Source: an uncultured Alcanivorax sp. (GTDB lineage: Bacteria > Pseudomonadota > Gammaproteobacteria > Pseudomonadales > Alcanivoracaceae). Taken from it: DNA of 64,000 nucleotides. A program made the translations under genes and the position numbers. This document shows, in pieces, positions 54,865 through 63,036 of the stretch. The notes under the pieces were generated by a model. That model searched no databases, was not told the origin of the DNA, and worked only from the letters and a program-made list of their open reading frames with translations. The stretch's first letter is position 1. Each line of letters opens with the position of its first letter. The stretch spans positions 186,001 to 250,000 of the forward strand of contig NZ_CAMYIV010000012.1 of NCBI RefSeq assembly GCF_947258575.1. Reading direction: 5' to 3'.

Positions 54865-55106
54865 TTCGATGCCTCTGCGCTGTCATTGGGCTCGGTGCCC
54901 GGCACATAGTCAAAACCGCCGGGGTGCCAGGGGTGACACTTGCACAGGCGCTTCGCCGCCAGCGCGCTGCCGCGCAGGCTGCCATGGACTTCCACCGCCT
55001 GTCGGGCGTATTCCGAGCAGGTGGGGTAGAAGCGGCATTGGTTGCCGATCCAGGGGCTCAGCAGCTTCTGGTACAACCAGAGCATGCCGAGCAGAAGCGA
55101 TTTCAC
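54861..55106 (-). CDS. yidD: YidD membrane-insertion efficiency factor
   Basis: 81 aa with [30 protein letters not shown] and [14 protein letters not shown]-like [15 protein letters not shown], the family signature. YidD is normally in the rpmH-rnpA-yidC region; here it heads a metal-uptake operon and overlaps DUF2946 by ATGA, so it is probably a second or displaced copy. Confidence 0.9.
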   Translation of the reverse strand: MKSLLLGMLWLYQKLLSPWIGNQCRFYPTCSEYARQAVEVHGSLRGSALAAKRLCKCHPWHPGGFDYVPGTEPNDSAEASK

Positions 55107-55203
55107 GGTATCAAGACCTGTGTAGTGTCAACTCAACGGGGCATGATACGGCTAATTTGGTGGCGGATGCCACCTTGATGCGGGGGCGGGCTGATTCTGT
55201 CCC

Positions 55204-55267
55204 TGTAGGAGCTATGCTTGCATGGCGAACCGGTGGGGTGGTTCGCCATGCAAGCATAGCTCCTACA
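55204..55267. repeat. Perfect REPIN, 28-bp arms
   Basis: TGTAGGAGCTATGCTTGC continuing to 55231 is matched without mismatch by its inverted copy at 55240-55267, with an 8-base loop. This is the cleanest REPIN in the window. It lies between divergent yidD and START-domain genes. Confidence 0.9.
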
Positions 55268-55366
55268 AGAAACGTTGGCCGGTTGTGCCAATCTGCGGGA
55301 GGGGCCTTGTTTGGCGGCAAGCGCGGTGCATACTGCGCCACGGAGATGATTGTGAGGAGTGTGTTT

Positions 55367-56026
55367 GTGAAAGCCATTGTTCTGGCGATGTTGATGTTGG
55401 CGGCACCCACCTGGGCGGCCGATTGGGAGCTGAACCACGAGGGGGCGCAGCGGGGTGAGGTGACCACCTATGTGCGTGAGGTGTCCGACAGCCCGGTGAA
55501 GGCCTTCAAGGGCGTGGTGGAGCTGCAGACCAGCGCCACCTCGGTGCTGGCGGTGCTCACCGCCGTGGATACTTTCCCGGAGTGGATATTCCAGAGCCAG
55601 GGTGCGGAGCGGCTCAGCATGGCAGAAAAAGAGCGTATTCACATGCGCTTCAATGGCATCTGGCCGGTGGCGGACCGGGATGTGGTGCTGGCCAATACGC
55701 TGACCCAGACCGCCGATGGCGAGATTCACCTGCACAGCGAGAACGCCGAGGGCTTCAAGGACAAGCAGCAGGGCTTCGTGCGCATCCCGGCCCTGGATAA
55801 CCAGTTCGTGATCACGCCGCTGGCGGACGGCTGGGTACGGGTGAAATTCGAGACCTTCGTGGACCCGGGCGGCAACGTGCCGGTATGGCTGGCCAACCTG
55901 GTGTCTACCAGGGCGCCACTGGTGACTCTGGAAGGGTTGAAGGAGCAGTTGCAGCAGCCGCGGTTTGCCAACGCCACGCGGGAGGATCTGCCGGGGTTGC
56001 CGGGGATGGATGCGTTGAGGCTTTGA
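55367..56026 (+). CDS. Exported START-domain lipid-binding protein
   Basis: 219 aa with a signal peptide (VKAIVLAMLMLAAPTWA) and a START-like fold (FPEWIFQSQGAERLSMAEKERIHMRF). GAGGAG lies seven bases before the GTG at 55367, which fixes the start against an ATG at 55346 and a much longer frame that runs through yidD's complement. The ligand is probably a lipid, but unknown. Its stop TGA overlaps the start of heptad locus I. Confidence 0.85.
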   Translation: MKAIVLAMLMLAAPTWAADWELNHEGAQRGEVTTYVREVSDSPVKAFKGVVELQTSATSVLAVLTAVDTFPEWIFQSQGAERLSMAEKERIHMRFNGIWPVADRDVVLANTLTQTADGEIHLHSENAEGFKDKQQGFVRIPALDNQFVITPLADGWVRVKFETFVDPGGNVPVWLANLVSTRAPLVTLEGLKEQLQQPRFANATREDLPGLPGMDALRL

Positions 56027-56123
56027 GTTGAAAGTTTAAAGTTCAAAGTTGAAACGCGAGTAGAGGCCAGAAGTGCTCAAGCAAAAGAGGCCGCGCCCAA
56101 ACCATGGACGCGGCCTCTTGCGT
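56025..56123. repeat. Half heptad locus (I) with central hairpin
   Basis: Left arm 56027-56054 has four GTTNAAA units and begins on the START gene stop. The hairpin AAGAGGCCGCG at 56085-56095 pairs with CGCGGCCTCTT at 56109-56119, followed by GCGTTTT. The matching right arm is missing; a different 7-base-periodic stretch (CTTGTGG, CTGCAAG) stands in its place near 56156-56175. Confidence 0.75.
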
Positions 56124-56201
56124 TTTCGGTCATGAACACTTTCTGCCGGACTGCGGCTTGTGGCTGCAAGCTTGCCGCTATGGCGGCCGTTATCGCTAGC
56201 A

Positions 56202-56229
56202 GGTTCGCCATGCGAGCATGGCTCCTACA
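56202..56229. repeat. Single REP copy next to the cysS end
   Basis: GGTTCGCCATGCGAGCATGG then CTCCTACA: an inverted copy of the head family, with GCCATGC-GA-GCATGGC as stem. It lies six bases beyond the cysS stop. Confidence 0.75.
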
Positions 56230-56234
56230 GGGGG

Positions 56235-57617
56235 TTAGCGACTCCAGCGGGTGCCTTCGCGGGTGTCTTCCAGCTGGATGCCGGCGTCGGTGAGTTGCTG
56301 GCGGATCTCGTCGGCGCGGGCGAAGTTCTTGTCTTTCTTGGCCTGGGTCCGCTCGGCGACCAGGGCGTCGATCTCTTCGTTGCTGAGGCCGTCTTCGCTC
56401 ACGTTCTTGTTCTGGAACCAGGCGGTGGGCTCGACCGTCAGCAGGCCGAGCAGGTCGGCGGCAGCCAGCAGTTCGGCTTTCAGGGCTGGTTTGTCGGCCA
56501 GCTCGGCCTTGTTCAGTTCACCGGCGATGGCGTGCAGGGCGCTGACCGCTTCTGAGGTGTTCAGGTCGTCCTTGAGGGCTTCCAGTACCGGGTGGTTGTC
56601 CGGCAGTTGGTAATCCGCCTGCGGTGCCACGGTTTCGCCGCGACCCAGCAGGGCGTAGTAGAGGGTATCCAGGCCTTTCTCGGCATTCTCCAGCACGTCG
56701 GCGGAGAAATTCAGCGGCGAGCGGTAGTGGCTGGAGAGCAGGGCGAAGCGCAGGATTTCGCCGTGGTACTGGGTGAGCAGGTCACGGACCAGACGGAAGT
56801 TGCCCAGGGACTTGGACATCTTCTCGCCGTCGATATTGATGTAGCCGTTGTGCAGCCAGTAGCGCACGTAGTCGGTGCCGTGGGCGCAGCAGCCCTGGGC
56901 GATTTCGTTTTCGTGGTGCGGGAAGATCAGGTCCTGGCCGCCACCGTGGATGTCGATCACGTCACCCAGGTGCTTGTGGATCATGGCGGAGCACTCGATG
57001 TGCCAGCCCGGGCGGCCACGGCCCCAGGGCGACTCCCAGCCCGGTTGCTCGTCGGTGGATGGCTTCCAGAGGATGAAGTCGCCGGGGTGGCGTTTGTAGT
57101 CGGCCACTTCCACCCGGGCGCCGGCGAGCATGTCTTCCAGCTTGCGACCGGACAGCTTGCCGTAATCGGGCATGGATTCCACTGCGAACAGCACCTGGCC
57201 GTCGGCCTCGTAGGCGTGGCCCTTTTTCACCAGGGTCTCGATCATGGCGATCATTTCGCTGATGTGATCGGTGGCCTTGGGGATGATGTTCGGGGTTTTC
57301 GCGTTCAGGGACGCCATGTCCTCGGCGAAGGCAGCGGTGAAACGCTCGGTGAGCTCGCCGATGTCTTCGTTGTTTTCCGCCGCAGCCTTGATGATCTTGT
57401 CATCAATGTCGGTAATGTTGCGGGCGTAGACCACTTCCGGGTAGAGCCGTTGCAGTAGCCGGTACAGCACATCAAAGACCACCACCGGGCGGGCGTTACC
57501 GATATGGACGAAGTTGTAGACCGTGGGGCCGCACACGTAGAGGGTGATGCGGTTGGGATCCAGCGGAATGAAGTCGTCCTTTTGCCCGGTGAGGGTGTTG
57601 TGCAGTTTCAGGCTCAT
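56235..57617 (-). CDS. cysS: Cysteinyl-tRNA synthetase, probably a second copy (CysS2)
   Basis: 460 aa, class-I synthetase with the zinc site residues in place (C29 in [10 protein letters not shown] in WHIECSAM, H and E in FPHHENE) and KMSKS. The N-terminal region [32 protein letters not shown] is the form I recall from alphaproteobacteria and differs from the usual pseudomonad CysS (CGMTVYDYCHLGHARS). It overlaps hisI by four bases. Known Zur-linked paralogs include cysS and hisI, and zinc-uptake genes are close by. Confidence 0.92.
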   Translation of the reverse strand: MSLKLHNTLTGQKDDFIPLDPNRITLYVCGPTVYNFVHIGNARPVVVFDVLYRLLQRLYPEVVYARNITDIDDKIIKAAAENNEDIGELTERFTAAFAEDMASLNAKTPNIIPKATDHISEMIAMIETLVKKGHAYEADGQVLFAVESMPDYGKLSGRKLEDMLAGARVEVADYKRHPGDFILWKPSTDEQPGWESPWGRGRPGWHIECSAMIHKHLGDVIDIHGGGQDLIFPHHENEIAQGCCAHGTDYVRYWLHNGYINIDGEKMSKSLGNFRLVRDLLTQYHGEILRFALLSSHYRSPLNFSADVLENAEKGLDTLYYALLGRGETVAPQADYQLPDNHPVLEALKDDLNTSEAVSALHAIAGELNKAELADKPALKAELLAAADLLGLLTVEPTAWFQNKNVSEDGLSNEEIDALVAERTQAKKDKNFARADEIRQQLTDAGIQLEDTREGTRWSR

Positions 57618-58042
57618 TTTTTGTAAAGCTCTTTCGGATCGATGATCGGCGTTTTGTCGATGGTTACGCTGTCGGCGTCGGCTTTCCAGTAGAAGCAGTC
57701 GCGGCGGCCGGTGTGGCAGGCGGGGCCGGTCTGGTCCACTTTCACCAGCACGGTGTCGGCGTCGCAGTCGATGCGCAGTTCTTTCAGCATCTGCACCTGG
57801 CCGGAAGATTCGCCTTTGCGCCAGAGTGTTTTCCGGGAGCGGGAAAAGTAGCAGACGCGACCGGTGGCCAGGGTTTCCTCCAGGGCTTCCCGGTTCATCC
57901 AGGCCATCATCAGCACTTCGCCGGTGTCATGCTGCTGGGCGATGGCGGCGATCAGGCCGTCGTCGGTAAGCTTCAGGTTGTCCAGGGCCTCCTGCAGAGG
58001 TACCTGGAAGCCTTCGGGCTGTTGTTCGTTGTCTTTGAACAT
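57614..58042 (-). CDS. hisI: Phosphoribosyl-AMP cyclohydrolase
   Basis: 142-aa histidine-pathway enzyme. The substrate loop [18 protein letters not shown] and the zinc residues [25 protein letters not shown] are conserved. It stands outside any his operon and is coupled to cysS by an ATGA overlap; GGAGG precedes its ATG. Its sequence resembles alphaproteobacterial HisI. Together with cysS and thrS it looks like a zinc-related extra copy. Confidence 0.93.
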   Translation of the reverse strand: MFKDNEQQPEGFQVPLQEALDNLKLTDDGLIAAIAQQHDTGEVLMMAWMNREALEETLATGRVCYFSRSRKTLWRKGESSGQVQMLKELRIDCDADTVLVKVDQTGPACHTGRRDCFYWKADADSVTIDKTPIIDPKELYKK

Positions 58043-58071
58043 GACGCCTCCGGGGCGGAGATTAAATCCGC

Positions 58072-58152
58072 TGTAGGAGCTCCTCTTGAGGGGCGAACTG
58101 TGCCTGGCAAAATTGTCGCAAGCAGGTTCGCCCCTCGAGAGGGGCTCCTACA
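58072..58152. repeat. REPIN between thrS and hisI
   Basis: TGTAGGAGCTCCTCTTGAGG plus GGCGAA (58072-58097) pairs with the inverted TTCGCCCC...GCTCCTACA end at 58127-58152. The 30-base middle is unpaired. It occupies nearly all of the 120-base gap between thrS and hisI. Confidence 0.8.
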
Positions 58153-58162
58153 GGTGCTTCGT

Positions 58163-60079
58163 TCAGATCGGCAGGCGGGTGGCGTTGGCCAGGGCGGTGA
58201 CGGCGGCGTCCAGGCTGGTCGTATCGGTGGCCTGGGAGCCCAGGGTCCGGATGGCCACCAGTTGCTCGTCCGCTTCTTTCTCACCGATTACCCAGATCTG
58301 CGGCACCTTGGCGCGGGAATGTTCGCGCACCTTGAAGCCGATCTTTTCGTTACGCAGGTCCAGTTCCGCCGGGATACCAGCGGCTTCCAGCTTTTCCTTC
58401 ACGCTGCGGGCGTAATCATCCGCCGCATTGGTGATGGTGCACACCGCCACCGGTACCGGTGCCAGCCACAGGGGCAGGTGGCCGGCGGTGGATTCGATCA
58501 GGATGCCCAGGAAGCGCTCCAGGGACCCCAGCACCGCGCGGTGCAGCATCACCGGACGCTGGCGGGAGCCGTCTTCGGCCACGTATTCCGCATCCAGACG
58601 CTCGGGCAGCACGAAGTCCACCTGCAGGGTGCCGCACTGCCAGTCACGGCCAATGGCGTCGCGCAGGACAAATTCCAGTTTCGGGCCGTAGAAGGCCCCT
58701 TCACCCGGGTTCAATTCGCATTCCAGGCCCAGGGATTCCACCGCTTCGCGCAAAGCGCCTTCCGCCTTGTCCCAGGTCTCGTCGGCACCGGCACGTTTTT
58801 CCGGGCGGTCGGAGAACTTGATGCGGAAGCTCTCGAAGCCGAAGTCCTTGTAGACCTCACGCAGCATGGTGATGAAAGCGGCGGTTTCCTCGTTGATCTG
58901 CCCTTCGGTACAGAAGATGTGGGCATCGTCCTGGCTGAAGGAGCGGGCACGCATCAGGCCGTGCAGGGCGCCGTGAGCTTCGTTACGGAACAGGGTGGTG
59001 AACTCGCCCAGGCGAATGGGCAGGTCCCGGTAGCTCTTGATGCCCTGGTTGAAGATCTGCACGTGGCCCGGGCAGTTCATGGGCTTGACCGCCATTTCCC
59101 GATGATCGTGGGTGCAGACGGTGAACATGTCATCGCCGTACTTGTCCCAGTGACCGGACTTTTCCCAGAGGATGCGGTCCATCATCTGCGGGGTGGCTAC
59201 TTCCTGATAGCCGCCTTTTTCCATCTTGCCGCGGATGTAGTTTTCCAGGTTCTTGCGCATGCGCCAGCCTTTCGGGTGCCAGAACATGCTGCCCACCGCT
59301 TCCTGCTGGATATGGAACAGGCCCATTTCCTTGGCCAGTTTGCGGTGGTCGCGCTTTTCCGCTTCCTCAAGCTGTTTGAGGTAGGCGTTGAGTTCTTTCT
59401 TGTCGCGCCAGGCGGTGCCGTAGATACGCTGCAGCTGGGCCTTGCTGGCATCGCCGCGCCAGTAGGCGCCGGCCACTTTCATCAGCTTGAAGCCGTCGCC
59501 CAGCTTGCTGGTGCTGGGCAGGTGGGGGCCACGGCACAGGTCGATGAAATCGCCCTGGCGGTAGAGGCTCACTTCCTGGTCGGCGGGCAGGTCACGGATG
59601 ATTTCCGCCTTGAATTCCTCGCCTTCTTTCAGGAAGAAGCTGACGGCTTCGTCCCGGTCCCAGACTTCACGCCGTATATCCTCGTTGCGGCGTACGATTT
59701 CCATCATGCGCTTTTCGATGGCCTTGAGGTCTTCCGGGGTGAAGGAATCTTCCCGGTAGAAGTCGTAGTAAAAGCCGTTTTCGATAGTCGGGCCAATGGT
59801 GACCTGGGTTCCCGGAAACAGCTCCTGCACCGCTTCTGCCATGACATGGGCAGCATCGTGGCGGATCAGATCCAGGCCGTCGTCAGTGTCGCGGGTGATG
59901 ATTTCCACCGTGGCGCCATCGTCGATGGGCAAGTAAACATCGATCAACTTGCCGTCCACTTTGGCGGCAAGGGCCTGTTTGGCGAGTTTTTTACTGATAC
60001 GCTCGGCGATGTCCAGGGCGGACGCCGGCTGATCAAACGCCATGGTTGCCCCGTCGGGCAGTTGATAGCTGACACTCAT
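58163..60079 (-). CDS. thrS: Threonyl-tRNA synthetase, probably a second copy (ThrS2)
   Basis: 638 aa, TGS-editing-catalytic-anticodon layout. Zinc ligands are kept (C in KPMNCPGH, H in DDAHIFC, H in PVMLHRAVLGS). The catalytic part (YRQGDFIDLCRGPHLPSTSKLG, LRDAIGRDWQCGTLQVDFVLP) is the alphaproteobacterial form. In gammaproteobacteria the main thrS is followed by infC-rpmI-rplT; here hisI-cysS follow. It is therefore probably an acquired paralog. No Zur-like site is seen upstream. Confidence 0.92.
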   Translation of the reverse strand: MSVSYQLPDGATMAFDQPASALDIAERISKKLAKQALAAKVDGKLIDVYLPIDDGATVEIITRDTDDGLDLIRHDAAHVMAEAVQELFPGTQVTIGPTIENGFYYDFYREDSFTPEDLKAIEKRMMEIVRRNEDIRREVWDRDEAVSFFLKEGEEFKAEIIRDLPADQEVSLYRQGDFIDLCRGPHLPSTSKLGDGFKLMKVAGAYWRGDASKAQLQRIYGTAWRDKKELNAYLKQLEEAEKRDHRKLAKEMGLFHIQQEAVGSMFWHPKGWRMRKNLENYIRGKMEKGGYQEVATPQMMDRILWEKSGHWDKYGDDMFTVCTHDHREMAVKPMNCPGHVQIFNQGIKSYRDLPIRLGEFTTLFRNEAHGALHGLMRARSFSQDDAHIFCTEGQINEETAAFITMLREVYKDFGFESFRIKFSDRPEKRAGADETWDKAEGALREAVESLGLECELNPGEGAFYGPKLEFVLRDAIGRDWQCGTLQVDFVLPERLDAEYVAEDGSRQRPVMLHRAVLGSLERFLGILIESTAGHLPLWLAPVPVAVCTITNAADDYARSVKEKLEAAGIPAELDLRNEKIGFKVREHSRAKVPQIWVIGEKEADEQLVAIRTLGSQATDTTSLDAAVTALANATRLPI

Positions 60080-60283
60080 GAGAGGTAGGAATCCAGATTG
60101 GCTCGGAACCGGCAGATGGTAGGCAATCGCGCCCCCGGCTTCAACCGGAACCGGCGGTATATGCGCCGGTCGGAAGGAAATAGACGTATAGCGGTGTGTT
60201 TTGCCTGAAATCCCGGCTCAGCCTATGCTTGCTGGGTAAATACACGATTTTGTTACGGATGATCATTGGGAGCTGGATTGCTC

Positions 60284-61855
60284 ATGAACTCCTCTTTGCC
60301 CGACACCGCACCGGTGGCGGATGAAAACCTGATGCCGCGACTGTTGCGGGTAGCGCAACATCTCAGCGAGCAGCGCGACGTGCCACGTCTGCTACAGGTG
60401 TTGCTGGATGAGGCCCTGTATCTGTGTGAGGCCGATACCGGCTGGGTGTGGCTGTATGCGGATGGCAAGCCCGAGCCGGGCCTGAGCTGCCTGTGCCGCC
60501 GGTCCGGTGATGCTTCCCTGCACGAGGAGGCCAGCCTGTTCTGCCCCATGGCGCGCAAAAGCGGTCTGCCCGAGCAGTGTTATGAAGACGGCAAGCCGCT
60601 GGCGGTAGATCTGTCGGAAAACGCCCTCAGCGAGGAGGACCAGCATTTACTGGATGCGCTGGCCCCGGATGCTGGCGGCTTACGACTGTGGCCCCTGCGC
60701 AACCACGAAGGGGTGGTCATCGGTGTGCTGCAGCTGGCCTATAACCGCGCGCTGCCGGCCCGGTTGCACCGGCTGGGCAAGCACAGCGACCTGATCTTCC
60801 AGTCCCTGCTCACCTATGCGGGCATTGCCCTGAGCAACCTGAGCCAGGTGCAGGAACTCAAGGAACTGCTGGATGCCTTTATCAAGGTGCTGGCCCAGGC
60901 CATTGATGCCAAGAGCCCGCACACCAGTGCCCACTGTCAGCGGGTGCCGGTGATCACCGAGATGCTGGCCCAGGCGGCCTGTGAGGATAATTCGGACTTT
61001 GCGGACTTTTCCCTGGATGAGGATGGCTGGTACGAGTTGCACGTGGCGGCCTGGTTGCACGATTGCGGCAAGTTGGCCACGCCGGACTCGGTACTGGACA
61101 AGTCCACCAAGCTGCACACCCTGCATGATCGCATCGATGAGGTGGCCAGTCGCTTTGCCGCCCTGCGTGCAGAGATCCAGTTCCGTTACGAAAAGGCCTG
61201 CCTGCTTGATCCCGCTGACGAGCCCGCCAGCCGGGAGCGCATGGAAGCGGAAATCGGCCAGTTGAAGGAAGATCTGGCGTTTCTGGAGCGGATCAACCGG
61301 GGCGGTGAAGCCATGGCTCAGGTGGATCAGCAACGGGTACGTGACATCGCTGCGCGGCGCTGGACCGATGCCTGGGGCCAGAAAAAGCCCCTGCTCACTG
61401 ACGACGAGGTCTACAACCTGTGCATTCCCCGGGGCACCCTGACTCCGGAGGAGCGGCAAATCATCAATGGCCACATGGATGTGACCCTGGACATGCTCGG
61501 CTCCCTGCCGTTCCCGCCCAAGCTGCGCCAGGTGCCGGAATATGCGGGCGGCCACCATGAAAAAATGGACGGCACCGGCTTTCCGCTGGGGCTGACCCGC
61601 GACCAGATGTCGATTCCGGCGCGCATCATGGCCATCGCCGACGTGTTCGAGGCCCTGACTGCCAAGGAACGACCCTACAAGACGCCACTGAAACTCAGCG
61701 AAGCGCTTGGCATCCTGCAACGCATGCGCGACAACGATCACCTGGACCCGGATCTGTACCGGCTGTTCATCCGTTCCCGGGTGTGGCGCCAGTACGCCGA
61801 GAAACATCTGGATCCGGTGCAGCTGGATGTGGAGGATGGCAGCGCGTTTTTGTGA
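60284..61855 (+). CDS. HD-GYP-like phosphodiesterase with GAF domain
   Basis: 523 aa: a GAF domain (about residues 20-185) and an HD-type phosphohydrolase (about 205-480) with HCQR, HDCGK and GGHHEKMDGTGFP. The last motif is the HD-GYP signature with F for Y. Cyclic di-GMP breakdown is likely, opposing the two cyclases in the window. GGGAG lies 11 bases before the ATG at 60284; TTG at 60266 is an alternative. It stands alone. Confidence 0.88.
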   Translation: MNSSLPDTAPVADENLMPRLLRVAQHLSEQRDVPRLLQVLLDEALYLCEADTGWVWLYADGKPEPGLSCLCRRSGDASLHEEASLFCPMARKSGLPEQCYEDGKPLAVDLSENALSEEDQHLLDALAPDAGGLRLWPLRNHEGVVIGVLQLAYNRALPARLHRLGKHSDLIFQSLLTYAGIALSNLSQVQELKELLDAFIKVLAQAIDAKSPHTSAHCQRVPVITEMLAQAACEDNSDFADFSLDEDGWYELHVAAWLHDCGKLATPDSVLDKSTKLHTLHDRIDEVASRFAALRAEIQFRYEKACLLDPADEPASRERMEAEIGQLKEDLAFLERINRGGEAMAQVDQQRVRDIAARRWTDAWGQKKPLLTDDEVYNLCIPRGTLTPEERQIINGHMDVTLDMLGSLPFPPKLRQVPEYAGGHHEKMDGTGFPLGLTRDQMSIPARIMAIADVFEALTAKERPYKTPLKLSEALGILQRMRDNDHLDPDLYRLFIRSRVWRQYAEKHLDPVQLDVEDGSAFL

Positions 61856-61863
61856 CGGGTTTT

Positions 61864-62040
61864 CTGTAGGAGCGTCGCTAGCGAGGCGATAAGTCAGTCA
61901 CGAGTCACGAGTCACGAGAAGCGAAAATCATCAGGCTTTACCGCGTTTTGGGGTTTGCCTTTCGAAACTCGCTTCTCGCAACTCGAAACTCTGGCTATCG
62001 CGCTGCCAACGACGTTATTCGCTACGCTCCTACAACAAGA
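61864..62040. repeat. Heptad locus J nested inside REP arms
   Basis: Inner arms: left 61893-61927 has units of GAGTCAC; right 61962-61991 has the inverted units (GAGTTTC, GAGTTGC, then GAGAAGC) and shares GAGAAGCGA with the left. Outer REP arms: TGTAGGAGCGTCGC at 61865 and an inverted GCTACGCTCCTACA ending at 62035. It is the only place where the two repeat families are nested. Confidence 0.75.
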
Positions 62041-62066
62041 TTGCTGACTTTTTCTTGAGGTTTCCT

Positions 62067-62879
62067 GTGCGTATTTATTTTTTTGTAGTGCTCTGTCTGC
62101 TGTCACCTCTGTCGCTTGCCAGCGACTGGCTGCTATCCCTGGAAGGGGAGCGTACCCAGGGGGCGCTGTTGCGTGGGCAGGTGGCGCCGGAGGTGACGGT
62201 CAAACTGGGCGACCGGGCCGTGCGGACCACGCCGGAAGGTTTTTTTGCCGTTGGTTTCGGCCGTGATGACGCCCTTGAGCAGGTGTTGGTACTGGAAAGG
62301 CAGGGTGAGGCACAGCAGGTACCTGTGACGCTTAGCAAACGGGAATACGACATCCAGCGAATTGAGGGCGTGCCCAAGCGTACCGTGGAGCCGCCGCCGG
62401 AAGCGGTGCTGAAGCGGATCCGGCATGAAGTGGCCGAGATCAAGACAGCGCGGGATACCGACTCTGCCTTGCTGGCCTTCCTCAGTGATTTTCAGTGGCC
62501 TCTCACCGGGCGTATCAGCGGTGTTTACGGCAGCCAGCGGGTCTACAACGGCAAGCCGGGCCGCCCCCACTATGGTGTGGACGTGGCACGGCCCACCGGT
62601 ACCGTGGTGGTGGCCCCGGCGGATGCGGTGGTGACCCTGGTGCAGGACGATAACTATTATTCCGGCGGCACCCTGATCATGGATCACGGCTACGGCGTAT
62701 CCTCCACCATGATCCACCTCAGCGAGGTACTGGTGGAAAAAGGCCAGACCGTGAAGCAGGGCGACCCGGTGGCCAAAGTCGGCGCCTCCGGCCGCGCCAC
62801 CGGCCCGCACCTGGACTGGCGGTTGAACTGGTTTGAGGTGAAGCTGGATCCGGTGACGGTGGTGGGGGAGATGCAGTGA
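62067..62879 (+). CDS. M23-family peptidase (LytM-type), exported
   Basis: 270 aa from a GTG with GAGG six bases upstream; the frame also opens at TTG 62055. Signal peptide (MRIYFFVVLCLLSPLSLA), a beta domain, and a C-terminal LytM domain with H168 and D172 (HYGVD) and H248 (HLDW), the zinc ligands of an active peptidoglycan endopeptidase. The stop TGA lies inside heptad locus K. Confidence 0.92.
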   Translation: MRIYFFVVLCLLSPLSLASDWLLSLEGERTQGALLRGQVAPEVTVKLGDRAVRTTPEGFFAVGFGRDDALEQVLVLERQGEAQQVPVTLSKREYDIQRIEGVPKRTVEPPPEAVLKRIRHEVAEIKTARDTDSALLAFLSDFQWPLTGRISGVYGSQRVYNGKPGRPHYGVDVARPTGTVVVAPADAVVTLVQDDNYYSGGTLIMDHGYGVSSTMIHLSEVLVEKGQTVKQGDPVAKVGASGRATGPHLDWRLNWFEVKLDPVTVVGEMQ

Positions 62880-63036
62880 ACAGTTAATAGTGAATAGTTA
62901 ACAGCTGCGCGATCCAGGGTTTTCATGTTTGAAACGCAAGAGGCCGCGCCCATTCTCTGGGCGCGGCCTCTTGCGTTTCAAAACCTATAGTCCGCAACCG
63001 CGTCGCTGTTAGCTATTCACTATTAACTGTTAACTA
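62874..63036. repeat. Heptad-arm inverted repeat (locus K), the cleanest copy
   Basis: Left arm 62874-62905 and right arm 62999-63036 have YAGTKAA units (CAGTTAA, TAGTGAA and others). Two inner units are in the same order in both arms; two outer ones differ by one or two bases. The M23 gene stop lies in the left arm and the cyclase stop in the right. The centre is a 21-bp perfect hairpin at 62931-62979. Confidence 0.93.
62931..62983. terminator. 21-bp perfect hairpin at the centre of locus K
   Basis: GAAACGCAAGAGGCCGCGCC at 62931 to 62951 pairs without mismatch with 62959-62979; the loop is 7 bases. It ends in TTGCGTTTC. It lies between convergent genes and should terminate or protect both messages. 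Its core recurs at 16407 and 56085. Confidence 0.85.

Noticed and set aside
54674-55366. Long N-terminal extension of the START-domain frame
   Set aside because: It reads through the complement of yidD and through the perfect REPIN; the GTG at 55367 has a good ribosome site and a signal peptide.
60080-60283. Zur box upstream of thrS (also searched upstream of yidD, folE2 and the His-rich protein gene)
   Set aside because: No GTTATA-type dyad was found by eye. A proper matrix search could still find a divergent site.
62874-63036. CRISPR-like array
   Set aside because: Repeat unit is 7 bases without spacers, arms are inverted to each other and no cas gene is near.
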